In this document: positions 35,491 to 48,845 of the stretch, one piece after another | Numbering within the stretch: the stretch's first letter is position 1 | Layout: the number at the start of each line of letters is the position of its first letter | Assembly (NCBI RefSeq): GCF_047511655.1 | Contig: NC_133386.1 | Span: 77,751,501 to 77,815,500 of the forward strand | Source of the DNA: Castor canadensis | Lineage: Eukaryota > Chordata > Mammalia > Rodentia > Castoridae | Reading direction: 5' to 3' | DNA length: 64,000 nucleotides | Notes under the pieces: model-generated | What the model was told of the DNA's origin: nothing | What the model saw: the letters and a program-made list of their open reading frames with translations, nothing else | Databases searched by the model: none | Translations under genes and position numbers: made by a program

Positions 35491-38400
35491 TTATATTTTA
35501 ATAATATTTGTTGTAATTCACCAAATAGTAATTATTTTGCTTTTATAGACCTTTTATTTTTATAGTTTAGTGTTAGTTGTGTTAAAATTTTTAAATAGTT
35601 TCAGTATCTAAATCAATGCCAGCAAGGTAGTTGGTTTTCATGTTCATTTTCCCAACCTGGCTTCTGAAACCCAAAGTGGGCCCCAAGCATCCTCACATCC
35701 ATTGACTCCCCATCTCCCCAGGCAATTCCGATAGTGAAAATTTCACCTTTGTTTCCAAGAAGTAATTCCATATCCCTGCTAGGACTCAGTTCCATTTTAT
35801 CCCCATTTCATTTATTCTCCATAGCTTCTGCCCACCACCATCACTGATGTTTGTGCTGCTCCTCCCACCAGACGGCTTGTACATCTCAAACAGGCTACCC
35901 GGAAACTGCAAGGCAAACCCTCCTTTTTCCTTAGAAACTCCCACTGCCTCATCTCAACTGTCAGACAGAACACTTAATGGTAACAAAATGTACCTTTAAC
36001 CTGGACCTTACACTGTCATGATCTTACACTGCTTTACACGGAGAGACAATGGTGTCCTTGGAGTGTTTATGCAGTCTCCCACCCTCCAAAGCACAGTACA
36101 GATACAGGCCGATGCCCCAACTTCAGCATCGTAAGCCACTTCTTGGCTTACTGTCTACTGGTTGTCTGTAAAGATACTAGTCTGCCTTAAAGGACTGAGA
36201 GAATCTATTGGTCTTTTTCTTCATGATTTATTTTCATTTCAAACTTTAGAAAGTTGTCAAACTCTGGAAGACATTGAGACTGAAAGGCAAGGGACACTCT
36301 TCCTTTAAAGTTTAATCCCATCAGTTTTGACTCAGGATTTGTGTGAACATGGATTCTCTTCATCAGTATATTCACATCAACTAATTTATCATCTAAGACT
36401 TGGTACGAATGTTTCTTGTGTTTTCATTCAATTTTCTAACTCAAAATTATCATCAAATGCAGGATTGTTAACATACATGCATTCAAGATCTCCTCTCATT
36501 AAAAACAATGAGATCTTGTCTACTATGTTGCCATAGAGACTTTGGAAAATGCCTTGCTGAAATCCAAGTATATAGATTTGCCTAATATAACAATATTTTT
36601 CATATTAAGAAAGGAAATAATGTCTCTACAGATTTTGTGATGTATGTTTCATTTTTACCTTAATTGTGTTTCTCTTCCACATTCAGAAGTTGTAAAATTG
36701 ATGTTAGATATCTCTAAGTGGCCATTAGTCTTCATTTCACCTTGATAGTCACGTAGGGTTTTTATAGTTTCTGAAAGTTCCTGAGTTGGTAAATTTTCTC
36801 AGGAGAACCAGATATATTTCAGAGGGTAGAATTGACTTGACTTTATTCTACTCATCAGATGTTTCTTGATCACTAGATTTGCATGAAAACAGCTTTCCAA
36901 TAAGTATTATAAGGTGAGTAGACAGAATTTTTTACAGTCATTAAGAAATGTTTAGAAATTATTTTAAGAGTACAGTGGAAACTGTTTTCATAGCAAACAA
37001 TTGTGTTGCTTTCACAATTAAACTGCCTATATAGGTTGTTTATAAACATACATCTTGTTCCATTCTACCATAGGGGATTTCTTCCTTCTCTCCTATAGCT
37101 TCACTGACCTCTTTAAGTCAATTTCACATGAACTGGAAGTACAAAGTTTCATGTACATTTAACTAAGAGTTCACTGTTGTAATCATTTGCAGAATTCAAC
37201 TTCTGCCTCAGATATTATTTTGTACCACAAAATAAATTATCAATGGTTCAGATTTTTAAAAAGTTTCTTTGATAGCCATGATCTGAAAACAAAAGTCCTA
37301 AAATGACTGCACGTAAAAAATGCACATGAAAAATTCCACCCTGTCCAATGTTAACCCTAGCAACAGGGAGCAAAACAGAAATGAAAACCTTCTTTACCTC
37401 CTTTATGAAATTCATATTTTCCCAGTGCTATGGGCGTTTCTTAGTTGAACACATACACACAACTTTAAATTAGGGCTTCCCCTTAGCAAGCTCTCAGGAT
37501 ATTTTCTTCCAGTGTTCCATAGCTAAGTTTATATGCCCTTAGGGAGATGTTTACTTTATTAGCCTAGTAATCTCTCATTTCTGTAAGCAAGACTGAAAAG
37601 AATAAGCACTTTGTAATTGGGAAATCCAATAATTATTCCCACTGAATACTGGAAGGTGCAACATGAGAATGCTGGTGCTCATTTTCCTTAATGTAGTGGT
37701 TTCTTTGGCAACATTAAATGGACAACCATTTCTTGGTATGAAAGGCATCCTTTGACTTCAACATATCCTCAAAAGTAGCATGTTAAAATCTACATTTTCA
37801 GTTTTAATTATCAAATACTATTTTGTTCATGTATTATGTGATATCTGGTTCATTTTTTTGCTCAAAATCAAATCATAGACATTGTATTCATAAAAATAAA
37901 CTTGCAACCTCCATGGCTACCTCTGCAATGCTTTATAAATGGGCAACTAGCACTTTTGAACACTCAGCTAAAGAGACAGTGTAAGTGTGCTAACATTTTT
38001 ACTTCATGATAATTTATTTTAACACAGGCATCAAGCAAAGCAATAGAATAACAAGTACTGAATAATGTACTTGTGGCCATTTAGAAAAGATTAATGGTTT
38101 TACTTGTATATTTAACAGAGTGGTAAGTACAATGGAAAATGTTAAATCCCCATGTTGCAGTGATGAGGAAATTTTGCCCTGTGACTATCCAAACAACTGA
38201 ATAAAACACATTTGCTCTTGGCTGTATGCTAACAGAATTATCACATGTGTGCACATCATCGTTAGTGACATTTCACACTCTCAGGAATCTTAGAGTGTAG
38301 AGGCATGTGGACAACAGAATATTACCTAATGCCCCAACAATTCAAATGCACACGTGACAAAATGGTTGCTTTTAGTTTAGCATGTGTGGAATGAGATCTC

Positions 38401-38773
38401 CAACAATCCCAGTAGCAGGTGTTGGATATATAAATATACGTCCAGAAGTGTACATTTGGCCTCTATTTGTTTTCCCTTCTCTGTTACTTTTCTTTCATAA
38501 GTCACTGACCTTATTGCTTACCCAAAACCAACTTACCTGAAGTGACTGTCATATTCTTTAGATTAGAATAATAAATGTACATTGTTATTTTGTGTGGCAA
38601 TGAAATCCATCTAAAGCACTGCTTTTAAGATGAAGGAATTATCTGTCTTGAAATAGATGACTTTTTCTTTAATAGAAAAGAACTCCATCTACTTGATCTT
38701 TTTGTATATAAAATTCATTGTCTAGTATACAATATTCAGATTAAAAACTCTATGAAGAATACATTTTATGCAG
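35491..38773. other. Repeat-poor intergenic stretch
   Basis: About 3.3 kb with no repeat or gene I can recognise, making it one of the longest such stretches in the window. Unique sequence of this kind upstream of a neuronal gene may hold regulatory elements, but nothing in the sequence proves it. Confidence 0.5.
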
Positions 38774-38806
38774 TATCTATCTATCTATCTTTCTTTCTTT
38801 CTATCT
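38774..38806. repeat. (TATC)n(TTTC)n microsatellite
   Basis: TATC units turn into TTTC units. It forms the pyrimidine tail of the antisense SINE that follows. Confidence 0.9.
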
Positions 38807-38807
38807 G

Positions 38808-39000
38808 TCAGTATTGGGGATAGAACTCAGGGCCCTAGGCTTGCTAAGCAAGTGATCTACCACTTGAGCCACTTTTTCTTTTCTTGTTTGTTTTTCAGAT
38901 AGGGGCTCATACTTTTGCTTGAGTTAGCGTCAGATCAAGATCCTCCTACCTCTGTCTCCTGAGTAACTGGGATTCAGGCATACACCACCACACCTAGCCT
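38808..39000 (-). mobile_element. Composite SINE, antisense
   Basis: 'gtattggggatagaactcagggccctaggcttgctaagcaagtgatctaccacttgagcc' followed by 'gataggggctcatacttttgc...gatcctcctacctctgtctcctgagtaactgggattcagg'. A (TATC/TTTC)n tail precedes it at 38774-38806. Confidence 0.85.
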
Positions 39001-40014
39001 CTGCAATATATTTTTGACAAGTTACTGATAGACACCTGAATTCATCCTCTGCTCTTAAACAAGGTAAGTATATGCTTTTTTTCTCTAACTCATCTATAAA
39101 AGGCACTCTTTATTTTGCAAGGTTTGAGAAATGACATATGCCAGATCATCAAATAGACATACCCTCATTAGAAACATTTTAAAGAACTAGAATATCACTT
39201 TTTAACCTCTACAAGTGTACTAGATGTTTAATGCTTGGTAAGGCCATGTTTAATGATTGGTAAAACTCACTCCAATGATTTAACACTGCACAAAAACATC
39301 TGAATAAATTCTGGTTAGCAAGCTCAGGTTAGACTAGAAGCACCACAAGGGCAGGACCATATCTACTTGTTTACTGTAAGTACAACATCTCGGACACAGT
39401 TTTGTACATAGAAGGATGTGAAGAATTTTGATCTGTATCTACTTTGGGACCAGATGGCACAATCAGTTGTCGTTAGAATTGAACCTCTCAGGTCTGCCAT
39501 CAGTAGAAGCTGTTGCAAGACTCATGACGATCTTCACCAGTTTACAAAAGGTATAACTCAAGGGGCTCACTCAGACCAGAGGCAAACCCATACCTACTAC
39601 TTAGTCTTTTATGATTACGGAAAGGTCAAGTCTGCTTATGATATGGTAAGTTAGTTTGGATTATAATAAAATTTTCAGTTCTGACAAAATTATTTGTTTC
39701 ATATTAATCTATACTAACATGACTTCTACTAACCTTAGAAACTAAAAAGGCCATCATGAGCCACTCAAAAATAATACTATTTTTTCATCTATTTACTTAT
39801 CTATTCATATATATTTCACATATAGATCTGTTTTAATGATTCAGGACACTACTTTTATTTCAAAAACAACAGGAAATTAGAACAGCGTATGATCACAACT
39901 ATTTTTTAATTATTAGTAAAATGTACTGGAAGGAAAGGCAGCAAAATAACAATGAATAATCCCTGGGTGGTAAACTTATTGATGGGTATTTTTCTTATTT
40001 TTTCTTTCTCATAT

Positions 40015-40105
40015 TTTGATTTTTTGGTGGGGGGGTGTTGTGGACTCAAGGCTTGTGAATGATAAGCATACATCTGTCACAGTTACACCTTGGTCACAAT
40101 TGTTT
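40015..40105 (-). mobile_element. Degenerate tRNA-type SINE, antisense
   Basis: 'gtggactcaaggcttgtgaatgataagcatacatctgtcacagttacaccttgg' weakly matches the antisense SINE head. Confidence 0.5.
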
Positions 40106-42754
40106 TATAATAGGCAACTACTTTTGACTTTCCTATCATCTTAAAAAAATTTTAAATAAGAAACAGTTACAATTTATGTAGTTTAAAGAACTTCATGTTT
40201 AAAATGTTATCACTACTAATTTTTCACTTATTTCATTTCTTCATAATTGTTCAAATCACCTCTGCAGCTTTAAGATCTATATTTTCACAAATGACTAGAA
40301 TTAGAGCATAATTCTATTTGTGTAAATGTGTATTCTGAAAACACAATGCTGTTGTGAAAATAGAATGGGGCCTGCACTAAAACACACACACTCTCACAGG
40401 ATATATGCTTAGAAATATCAATTTATTTCTCTGGGTTATTACTTTTTAATACTTCATCTTTGTTCTGTGCTCCCATATACTAACCTGAATTAATGGTGGA
40501 TATTAACTATAACTTAGTGTGGTTCCCTGGACAGAATCATAACAATAACTATTATTATTTTCAGCAAAGGAGCTATCAGTAGCTGTTGCTGAATGTTTTA
40601 GTTCCTGGAGTTGGAAATATTAATTAAGTTTTGGAACAAATTCCCTTCGTTTTGGAAAATTCACCAGCATAGAACTTTTAGTTGCATAAAAGTACCTACT
40701 ATTGTTTTTGAAGAAAATTGTGAGTCTCTACTAATCTGAATGAAGCAGCTGCAGAATGAGTTCTTCTATTGTGACATATAAAAATGCAGAAGGTGCATTT
40801 GTAGTTGAATTGTACCTTTTTCCAATTTTAGAGAATTGTTTTCACAGAATATGGATGTACACCAAATATTAGTGCCCTTCACATCTTAAAATGTAACTAA
40901 TTACCCCAAATTTAGGAAATACAATTTCACCTATTGAGATTGTATCATCTGAGCCTTGATTGTCAGCCCATGCCCTCTTTCTTTTGCTGAAGCAATGGAT
41001 ATTTCCAACATCAGTCTAGCATAGGTAATAACTGGTGAGCCTGGGCCTTGAGAAAGAAAAGAACTTTTCTGAGATATTGGGCTTAAGACATGGAGATTTC
41101 TCCATGGCTGGACTCATGGACTGTCCTCCAGGCACAGGGAGGGAGGCCGACCCCCCCAAAATGGGTTAAAATGTCCAGGGTATAAATCATGAAGGTCCAG
41201 ATCTTATTGTTTCTCAAACATTCAGGAAAGCATCATTATCCTTCACCTTGCTGCGATTTAAAGGGATTAAGAGAAAGGGTGTGTCTATACTTGGGGCAAA
41301 TCAAACCAGGGTAAATAATGTCAGGCATCACTAGAAATGGCCAAAGGTGATGTGGAGAATTCTGGAGTACATTGATCCCCAGAATGTGTTACAGGGGTGT
41401 GCAAATATTCCCCAGTGACTCCCAAGAATATCTGAGGAGAGGCATCCTAATAAAAAGATTTCAGATTTAAATAGTGCAAGCAATTAGGAGTCACTAGTCA
41501 TTATGACATTATGACTTCTCTAGTAAAAGCTAGGAAAGAGGGTAGGCTGCCTATGCATGTATTATCTAATCTTTATAATATATCAAAACATAGACCTTGA
41601 GACTTTCAGACAATCAGATGACCCATTGCAAGTTCTCAGTTTAAGCTATTAAAATGTTAAGCAAACACTTCTCTTTAAAAAAAGCTTCCATATTTGCTTT
41701 CAATTCTACCTAATTACTGATTTTTTTTCTCTCTGACCTACTAAGAGATTATTGTTCCATTCTTGTAAGTCTTATTGTTAGAAAGTTATTTCTTATATAA
41801 TCCTCTCTTTCAAGCTAACATTCCTTTCTTATTTATAAGGAGAGAAGTGTGCACTCTGCTTCAAAGAACACATCAATTCACTTCAAATAATAAGACAGAA
41901 TAAATCAACTTTATGCTTCTGAGGGGCTACAGGAGAAGTCCACAAATTATCATATGGTAGACTCAGCACACTTCTGAGGAGAGGGGATTGAACCACTTCT
42001 CCCCAACACAAGTTTTGTGACTCCCTCCACATGGTTTCATTGAGAACCCCTACAACCCCACTCCCCACCTCTGGAGAGTCTGGCCTTGAGGCAGAGGCAG
42101 AAGTAAGTAGTGACAAGTGTCTAAGAGCCATAGAGTTCAAGGAAACTTCCAGACTCCTTCATGTTGTTTGACCAGACTGGCTTTTCTTCTTGGAGATCAT
42201 GTCTTTCATCATTCTCCCACCTTTGCATCTCCCGTCAGGTGAAGGACAGGGACTGACTTCATTTTATATCTTATCTTAAGATAAGGTAGCCTGATATGCT
42301 TTAAAAGTGTCATTGTTATATGTATTGTAGGTGTGTGACATATAAGGAAGTTACTTTTTTCCTTCAGGACTTTGTGGATGATTTAGGGATAATCCTAGAT
42401 CCATTCTTCTTCCTCTTTCTTGCCTTAGAAGTATGGCTTCCCTCATGAAGGAAAGTCTAGTCCAGCCCATTAAGGCTGAGGCTAGGCTGTGAACTATCAC
42501 AGTGCAGTTCACCAATAGAGGTTCCAGGGCTATGCCAGGACACAGAGCAAATTACCTTTTAGCAGCTCAATAAGAGGGGACTCTAAGTCCAAGCTGAGGG
42601 ACTGGAAATGTGGACCTTGCTGAGCTGGATGGCCAAGGGGAAGGACAGTGCAGGTGAAAGGGGAGAAGAGAACAGTGAGGGAGAAAATGGAAGACTCTTT
42701 TAGGAGTGAGTGTGGCCAATGTCCCTGTGGGTTGGATCATTTCACTAGCAAATC
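40106..42754. other. Repeat-poor intergenic stretch
   Basis: AT-rich to mixed DNA, with slightly GC-richer patches near 41030-41200 and 42450-42740. No gene or named repeat was recognised. Confidence 0.5.
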
Positions 42755-43925
42755 TTTAAAACTGCATAACAAAAATGGTCTCTAAACTGAAGAGAACACC
42801 CACAGAGTAGGAGAAAATATTTGCCAGCTATACATCAGACAAAGGACTGATAACTGGAATATACAGGGAACTTAAAAAACTAAATTCTCCCAAAACTAAC
42901 CAACCAATAAAGAAATGGGCAAGTGAACTAAACAGAACTTTCTCAAAAGAAGAAATTCAAATGGCCAAAGAACACATGAAAAAATGCTCACCATCTCTAG
43001 CAATAAAGGAAATGCAAATTAAAACCACACTAAGATTCCACCTCACCCCTGTTAGAATAGCCATCATTAGCAACACCACCAACAACAGGTGTTGGTGAGG
43101 ATGCGGGGGAAAAGGAACCCTCTTACACTGTTGGTGGGAATGTAAACTAGTACAACCACTGTGGAATAAAATTTAGAGGCTACTTAAAAAGCTAAACATT
43201 GATCTACCATATGATCCAGCAATACCACTTTTGGGGATATACCCAAAAGAATGTGACACAGGTTACTCCAGAGGCACCTGCACACCCATGTTTATTGCAG
43301 CACTATTCACAATAGCCAAGTTATGGAAGCAGCCAGGATGCTCCACTACTGATGAATGGATCAAGAAATTGTGGTATCTATACACAATGTAATTTTATGC
43401 AGCCATGAAGAAGAACGAAATGTTATCATTTGCTGGTAAATGGATGGAATTGGAGAACATCATTCTGAGTGAGGTTAGCCTGGCCCAAAAGACCAAAAAT
43501 CTTATGTTTTCCCTCATATGTGGACATTAGATCAAGGGCAAACACAACAAAGTGATGGAACTTTGATCACATGATAAAAGCAAGAGCACACAAGGGAGGT
43601 ATGAGGATAGGTAAGACACCTAAAACATTAGCTAGCATTTGTTGCCCTCAACACAGAGGAACTAAAGCAGATACCTTAAAAGCAACAGAGGCCAATAGGA
43701 GGAGGGGACCAGGAACTAGAGAAAAGGTGAGATCAAGAAGAATTAACCTAGAAGGTAACACACATGCACAGGAAATCAATGTGAGTCAACTCCTTGTATA
43801 GCTATCCTTATCTCAACTAGCAAAAACCCTTGTTCCTTCCTATTATTGCTTATACTCTCTCTTCAACAAAATTAGAGATAAGGGCAAAATAGTTTCTTCC
43901 AGGTATCGAGGGGGTGGGGGGGAGA
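42755..43925 (+). mobile_element. LINE-1 fragment truncated at both ends
   Basis: Sense ORF2 C-terminal region with several stops is followed by the 3' UTR of the young family. The copy stops inside the G-rich tract ('gagggggtggggggg') and has no family tail or poly(A). No flanking duplication was seen. Confidence 0.88.
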
Positions 43926-44399
43926 GGCTTATTTTGTTTAGGCTCCTAAGTCCTTTGTGGAACCCAACATACAATGATCAAAAGTCTAGGAAAAGGGACT
44001 TGGGGTTCATATATATGTATATCTATATGCATATGTATATGTATACATAGCAGAGATGAACATTTCAAAACTAAAAATGTTCAATTAAAAATAAAAGATG
44101 CAAATATTTAATCTTATTAAGGAAAAGGGGGGAAGAAGATGAATTAGAGAGTAGAAATAGATGCCTGGCAATTTCTTAACTAGCATGGTACACTGCCTCT
44201 CTTACTCACTAGGTCAAGCAAGTTGTGACTAAAAATGACTTGCAGGGATGTGGGGGTGCCACCGTGGTGTGGCACTGTGATCCTTGAAGCCCCGTGTTCT
44301 GCTGACACAGAGCTGAAGAGCGCTGCTGTTGGATATTGTGAAGATCACTAATATAGGGAGTACGAGTAAGGCGGCATGTGGGAATATGGAGGACAGACA

Positions 44400-44740
44400 T
44401 CCAAGGAGCTTGTGAAGGGACAGTGGCAGGTCCTGAAGATCTCAAATGTCCTTCGTGCATACACTCTGCTGAGGATTTGGATTTCATCCTGAAGTTAATG
44501 AGAATTCCTTGGAAGAGTTTTAAATAGAAAAAGAGTGTAATCAGAGCTGTCTTTTAGAAAATTCACTTTAGAAACAGTGCAGCAGGATTTGGGAGGAGTG
44601 AAAGTGGAAACCTAAGAGGCAACCCAGAGAGAAATGGTGAGAGCCTTAGAACAGAGACAGGTGGGAAGTGAAACTATGCAGAAGGGAAAGTATCCAGGAA
44701 CCACTAGGGAAACAGTTGATTGATTGCTGTAGGGAACAAG
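44400..44740 (+). repeat. Second copy of the ancient unassigned repeat
   Basis: 'ggatttggatttcatcctgaagttaatgagaattccttggaagagttttaaatag...tgtaatcagagctgtcttttagaaaattcactttagaaacagtgcagc' parallels the 3' part of the unit at 11.6-11.8 kb. Confidence 0.45.
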
Positions 44741-45539
44741 GGAAGGGAGAGAGTTCAGAATAGTCAGCTGCTCTGCTTTGGACAACTGCTTTCCTTTCTA
44801 TCAGTGGTCTTATGGAGACATGGCTTTTGGAGGAGAGACAGTAAGTTCAGCTCTCCATTTCAGTACTACTCATTTGACAATCTCTTTGTACAACTGACCT
44901 CTAAACCACCTAATTCTGCATCAATCAGGGTGGGTTAAATTATTCTGCAAAAAACAAAGCACCCAAGCACCCAAACCTTCAGTAGCTTAAATAAAGGTTA
45001 ATTCCTCAGTCATGCTATATACCCTTAATGAATAGCTGGGATCTCCATGTTGTCCCCACTTATTAACCCACAACAGGTCAGTTGTCACGCAAAGCATGCC
45101 AGATACTGTGGCAAAGAGAAAGGTGTTAATTGTGTAGTGTTCCTTAAAGCTTTCTCCAAAAAGTGCATATTCTATTCCACTCAGTTCATAAGCCAGTCAT
45201 ATGACCACACACCAAACTGCAAGAGGGCAGGGAAGTGCATTCTGACTACATTCTTGGAAAGGGAGAAAACCAGACTGCTTGGGAAAGAGCCCTAATTGCT
45301 ACACTGCCCAGGCTATAATCATGACCTAAAAAGACTCACTGTCAAATACATACATATTCATGAGAAGAATGCACTCTGAGTTGCCTGAAGACCCAAGAGA
45401 GCTTTCAATCTTGGCCACTTAACTTCATAGAATATTAATTTCCATAGGGAATGAATACTTTGAATTTTTATCTTTCCAGCCTAATCTTAAGCACATTCTC
45501 TCCTTTCAGTACAGCTACATAAATCTCTTCCCATTTGTA

Positions 45540-46060
45540 ACATGCTTTATTCATGTAACAAATATTGAGAATCTACCATGTGTCAAATTATTGGGGATAT
45601 AGTAATGAACAAGGCAGATATCAGACATCTCTCTCATTAGTGAGTTTATGATCTATCAAGAAAAACAGAAATTAAACAAATCATTACATGAATCACTATT
45701 TACTTATGATTATAATAAGGACTTGGTAGGCACCTATGTTGTGCAATAAGAATGAAAATGGAGTAATCAGCTAGCTGGTCAGGTAAAAGTCCAGGGAATG
45801 CAGGCAGGGAGAAATGCCTGTGAGGAATATCAAAATATGAGAAAGTCATTAGTACTCAAGTGGAAAATAAAATAAATCCAGTATAGCTGAATCAGAGCAA
45901 GCAAGAGAAAGAGGCAGGGGACTGGAGACTGAGGAGGGGGTGAGATCACAGGGATCATCATGGAACAAATTGAGATGACACAATATGCTAAAGCCATAGG
46001 AAGTCATTGGAGGGTTTAGTCAGGGGAATGACATCATCTACCTAGGCATGTGTGGGTTGT
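45540..46060 (+). repeat. Third copy of the ancient unassigned repeat
   Basis: It includes 'caacaaatattgagaatctaccatgtgtcaaattattggggatatagtaatgaacaaggcaga' at the left and 'aggaagtcattggagggtttagtcaggggaatgacatcat' at the right. The right part resembles the other two copies. It abuts the L2 end at 46080. Confidence 0.45.
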
Positions 46061-46079
46061 TCAAAGGAAATTTACAAGA

Positions 46080-46375
46080 GTAATCATCAGTGAATGGTAC
46101 ACAGCTTATTCTTTCACTTTCTTCAAATCTTTACTCAAATGTCCCTCCTTCATGAGCTCCCATCTTGAACTACCCTCGATGAGATGGCATACCTACCTCC
46201 CACACCAGCTTCCAGATCCTGCCTACTTGTCACTTTCTAACATCTTAGGTAATTTACTTATTTATTATTTTACTGCCTGCTTTTGCTAGAATGTAAATTC
46301 CATTAGCACTAGGATTTTTTTCCTATAAAGTGCCTGACACATGGGTGCTCAACAAATACTTAATTAAATGGCATA
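46080..46375 (+). mobile_element. L2 LINE 3' end
   Basis: Clear L2 pattern: 'ctttactcaaatgtccctcc', 'gtcactttctaacat...taatttacttatttatt', 'ctagaatgtaaattccattagcac', 'agtgcctgacacatgggtgctcaacaaatactta'. Confidence 0.85.
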
Positions 46376-47227
46376 TCACATTACTGTTTCAAGCTACAAT
46401 GAAAGATGGCTTACCTATTAGTGTTTGTGATTAACATTTTTTAAAATAACTGTTTCCCAACTATGTGGTCCATTGGCAAAGCACATACTGTTATTTAATA
46501 CTTAAATACGAAATTCCTCTTGCAGCAGAAATTCATCATTTACTAATTAAAGATCATGAAAAACTGCTTTTAGTTGATAAAATATCAAAGCTTTGAGCAC
46601 ATTTTAGGAAGAGAAGATTACGAAACTCGGTCAGGAATCATGAGTCACAGTGATAGCTTAGTTATTTTATAATGCTACTACAAATACTCATCAAAATGCA
46701 CTGCTATGCTAGCAAAATTATACAATAGTGATTAACCCTTTATTTTGGACAATCAATGGAGCCTTACTTGGCGATGTTTTAAGAACTAATATGCAGTTGG
46801 TAAATTACAGCTTGTTATAATGTCTAGAATTTATTGGAGAAAAACAATTTGATTTGTGTGTTAGGTAGTCTCCTTTTAGCTTCTCTGTGTATCTGACCCC
46901 ATGAAATCATTGGTTCCTCATTTATTTCAGAAATTAAATGTTCGAGAAAATTAATTTCTGTTACCAATGTTACTAACCGTGACTTCCCATTAAATTAGAC
47001 GTATACTATGTTTTTAGCACTGTGCTAGATATTAATCTATTAATTCATTGGCTCACTCATAAAGCTTTTTATCTGTACTGAAGAGAGGCAGATTTTAAGA
47101 GATAAAGTTGGATAGTTGCATAGTCAGGAAATTAATTCATCTATACAAAATTGAGAAGGCTTAGGTAAACAAAGACATTTGATTTTTAAAAAAGAAACAT
47201 TCAAATAGCACCAAAGCTAAAAAGTTA

Positions 47228-47575
47228 TTTTTCTGGGAGGAGTGGTTCATGCCTGTAATCCCAGGTACTCAGAAGATGAAGACTGGAAGAATTTCAGTTT
47301 GAGGCCAAACTTGGGCAAAAATGCCAGTCCCTAATCAAAAAATAAGTAAAGGAAAGAAGAAGAGGAGGAGAAAGAGCAGGACGAGGAGGAGGAGGAGGGA
47401 GAAGGGTAGGTGAGGGGAGGAAGAAGAAAGAGGAAGAGGAGGAAGAAAAGAAGAAGAAGAAGAGATGAAGGAGAAGAAGAAGAGATGAAGGAGAAGGGGA
47501 TGTGTCTGGGGACATGGCTCAAGTGGTAGAGAACCTACCTAGCAAGCAGGAGACTTAGAGTTCAAAACCCCTATA
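47228..47575 (+). mobile_element. Composite SINE with an expanded purine tract between its halves
   Basis: The left half (47235-47340, 'ggagtggttcatgcctgtaatcccaggtactcag') and the tRNA-type half (47515-47570, 'ggctcaagtggtagagaacctacctagcaagcaggag...gttcaaaacccc') are separated by about 165 bp of GAA/GGA repeat, where a short A-rich linker is expected. Confidence 0.8.
47343..47505. repeat. (GAA/GGA)n purine-only tract
   Basis: About 160 bp of nearly pure purine on the + strand, made of mixed GAA, GGA and AAG units. Short open frames on the minus strand here are low-complexity and not genes. Confidence 0.95.
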
Positions 47576-48671
47576 GTGCATCCTGATTTTGTCAGGAAGG
47601 TTAAAAACAAGAAGAGATAATGACAGAAAATCTTATCATTAAATACATATAGATATATTCTGCCAAATATAAGCACCAAAACAATTATAATTTTTTGATT
47701 CCATGTTTAGCTCTCTAAGGAAATAAATGTATATATTAATACCTACTTTCTGGACCAATTAAGGAAGCTTACACCTGAAACCATAAGGCAAGAATAAGGC
47801 ATGATAGAACCAAGTACTTGTTGATCTTGATTTCTTTCTTCTGCACCCTTTCTTAGAAATAGGACTACTTTATTCATATTTCAGAAACAATGCTATTCCA
47901 GGCAGAACCAGGCCTGATACAAGCCAGGTAGTATTTAAGGCTGACTTTTAATCCTTGTTTTATATTTTTCTCTTACCAGCACTCCTACCAAAGTTGGAGT
48001 CCTACCCCTGCCCCTCAATTACTGACTGGGTTCTTCTTCCTCATGGCAGATTTGCCTGAATAACCAAGTACTGCCTGCATGGTCTTCTTGCTGTGGCAAT
48101 GAACTGCAAGCATTTTCTAGCATGTCTAATGTTACCCTCATATGTGCAATTCAGACTTATATCTAGTAAGTGGCAAGGCTGCTGGGAGATTAGAGCTCCC
48201 TGAAAGATGATGAACTTAAATGGATGTAATCACCATTAAGAGCTTATAAGCAAGAGATTGTGTATCTGAGACAGGGCTCAAAATCAACCCCTCACATACA
48301 CCATTACTATAGTTAGAAATAAATAAAAAATATTTATACACACAGTTCAGAATGAGAGATGCTCCTTAATAGGGATCATGTGACTATGAAAATAACATCT
48401 CCAAATGCAAAGGATGGCAACCAGTAACAAATCATGCAGCCACCAAATAATATTTCTCCCTAGAGAGTATCAAGCTAAGGAATAAAACACCCAACAAAAC
48501 TTCAAAGATACAAACAATAGTATGTTGTTCCAATACATGAATGTCTTCAAAATTTTGTGGACAATTAATAACAAATACTTTAATGTCTGTAGGAAATATT
48601 GTTGTGTAAATATTAACTTACTTCTTTGATCCATATTTTGCTGCTTTTGCACATGAATTGGCAACTACGAT

Positions 48672-48845
48672 TTCTTTTCTTTTTCTTTCTTTCTTTTTTT
48701 TTTTTTGCGGTACTGGGGCTTGAACTCAGGGCCTTCACCAGCCCTATTTTTGTGTAGGGTTTTTCGAGATAGGGTCTCATGAACTATTTGCCTGGGCTAG
48801 CTTCAAACCATGATCCTCCTGATCTCTACCTCCCAAGTAGCTAGA
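48672..48845 (-). mobile_element. Composite SINE, antisense
   Basis: A poly-T/TTTC start is followed by 'gcggtactggggcttgaactcagggcc' and 'gatagggtctcatgaactatttgcctgggctagcttcaaaccatgatcctcctgatctctacctcccaagtagctag'. The tRNA-like part has an internal deletion. Confidence 0.85.

Noticed and set aside
39418-39654. 78-codon frame in a repeat-poor region
   Set aside because: No recognisable domain and a length compatible with chance in a window of this size.
47294-47515. Minus-strand Ser/Pro/Phe-rich frames
   Set aside because: They translate the GAA/GGA purine tract inside a SINE.
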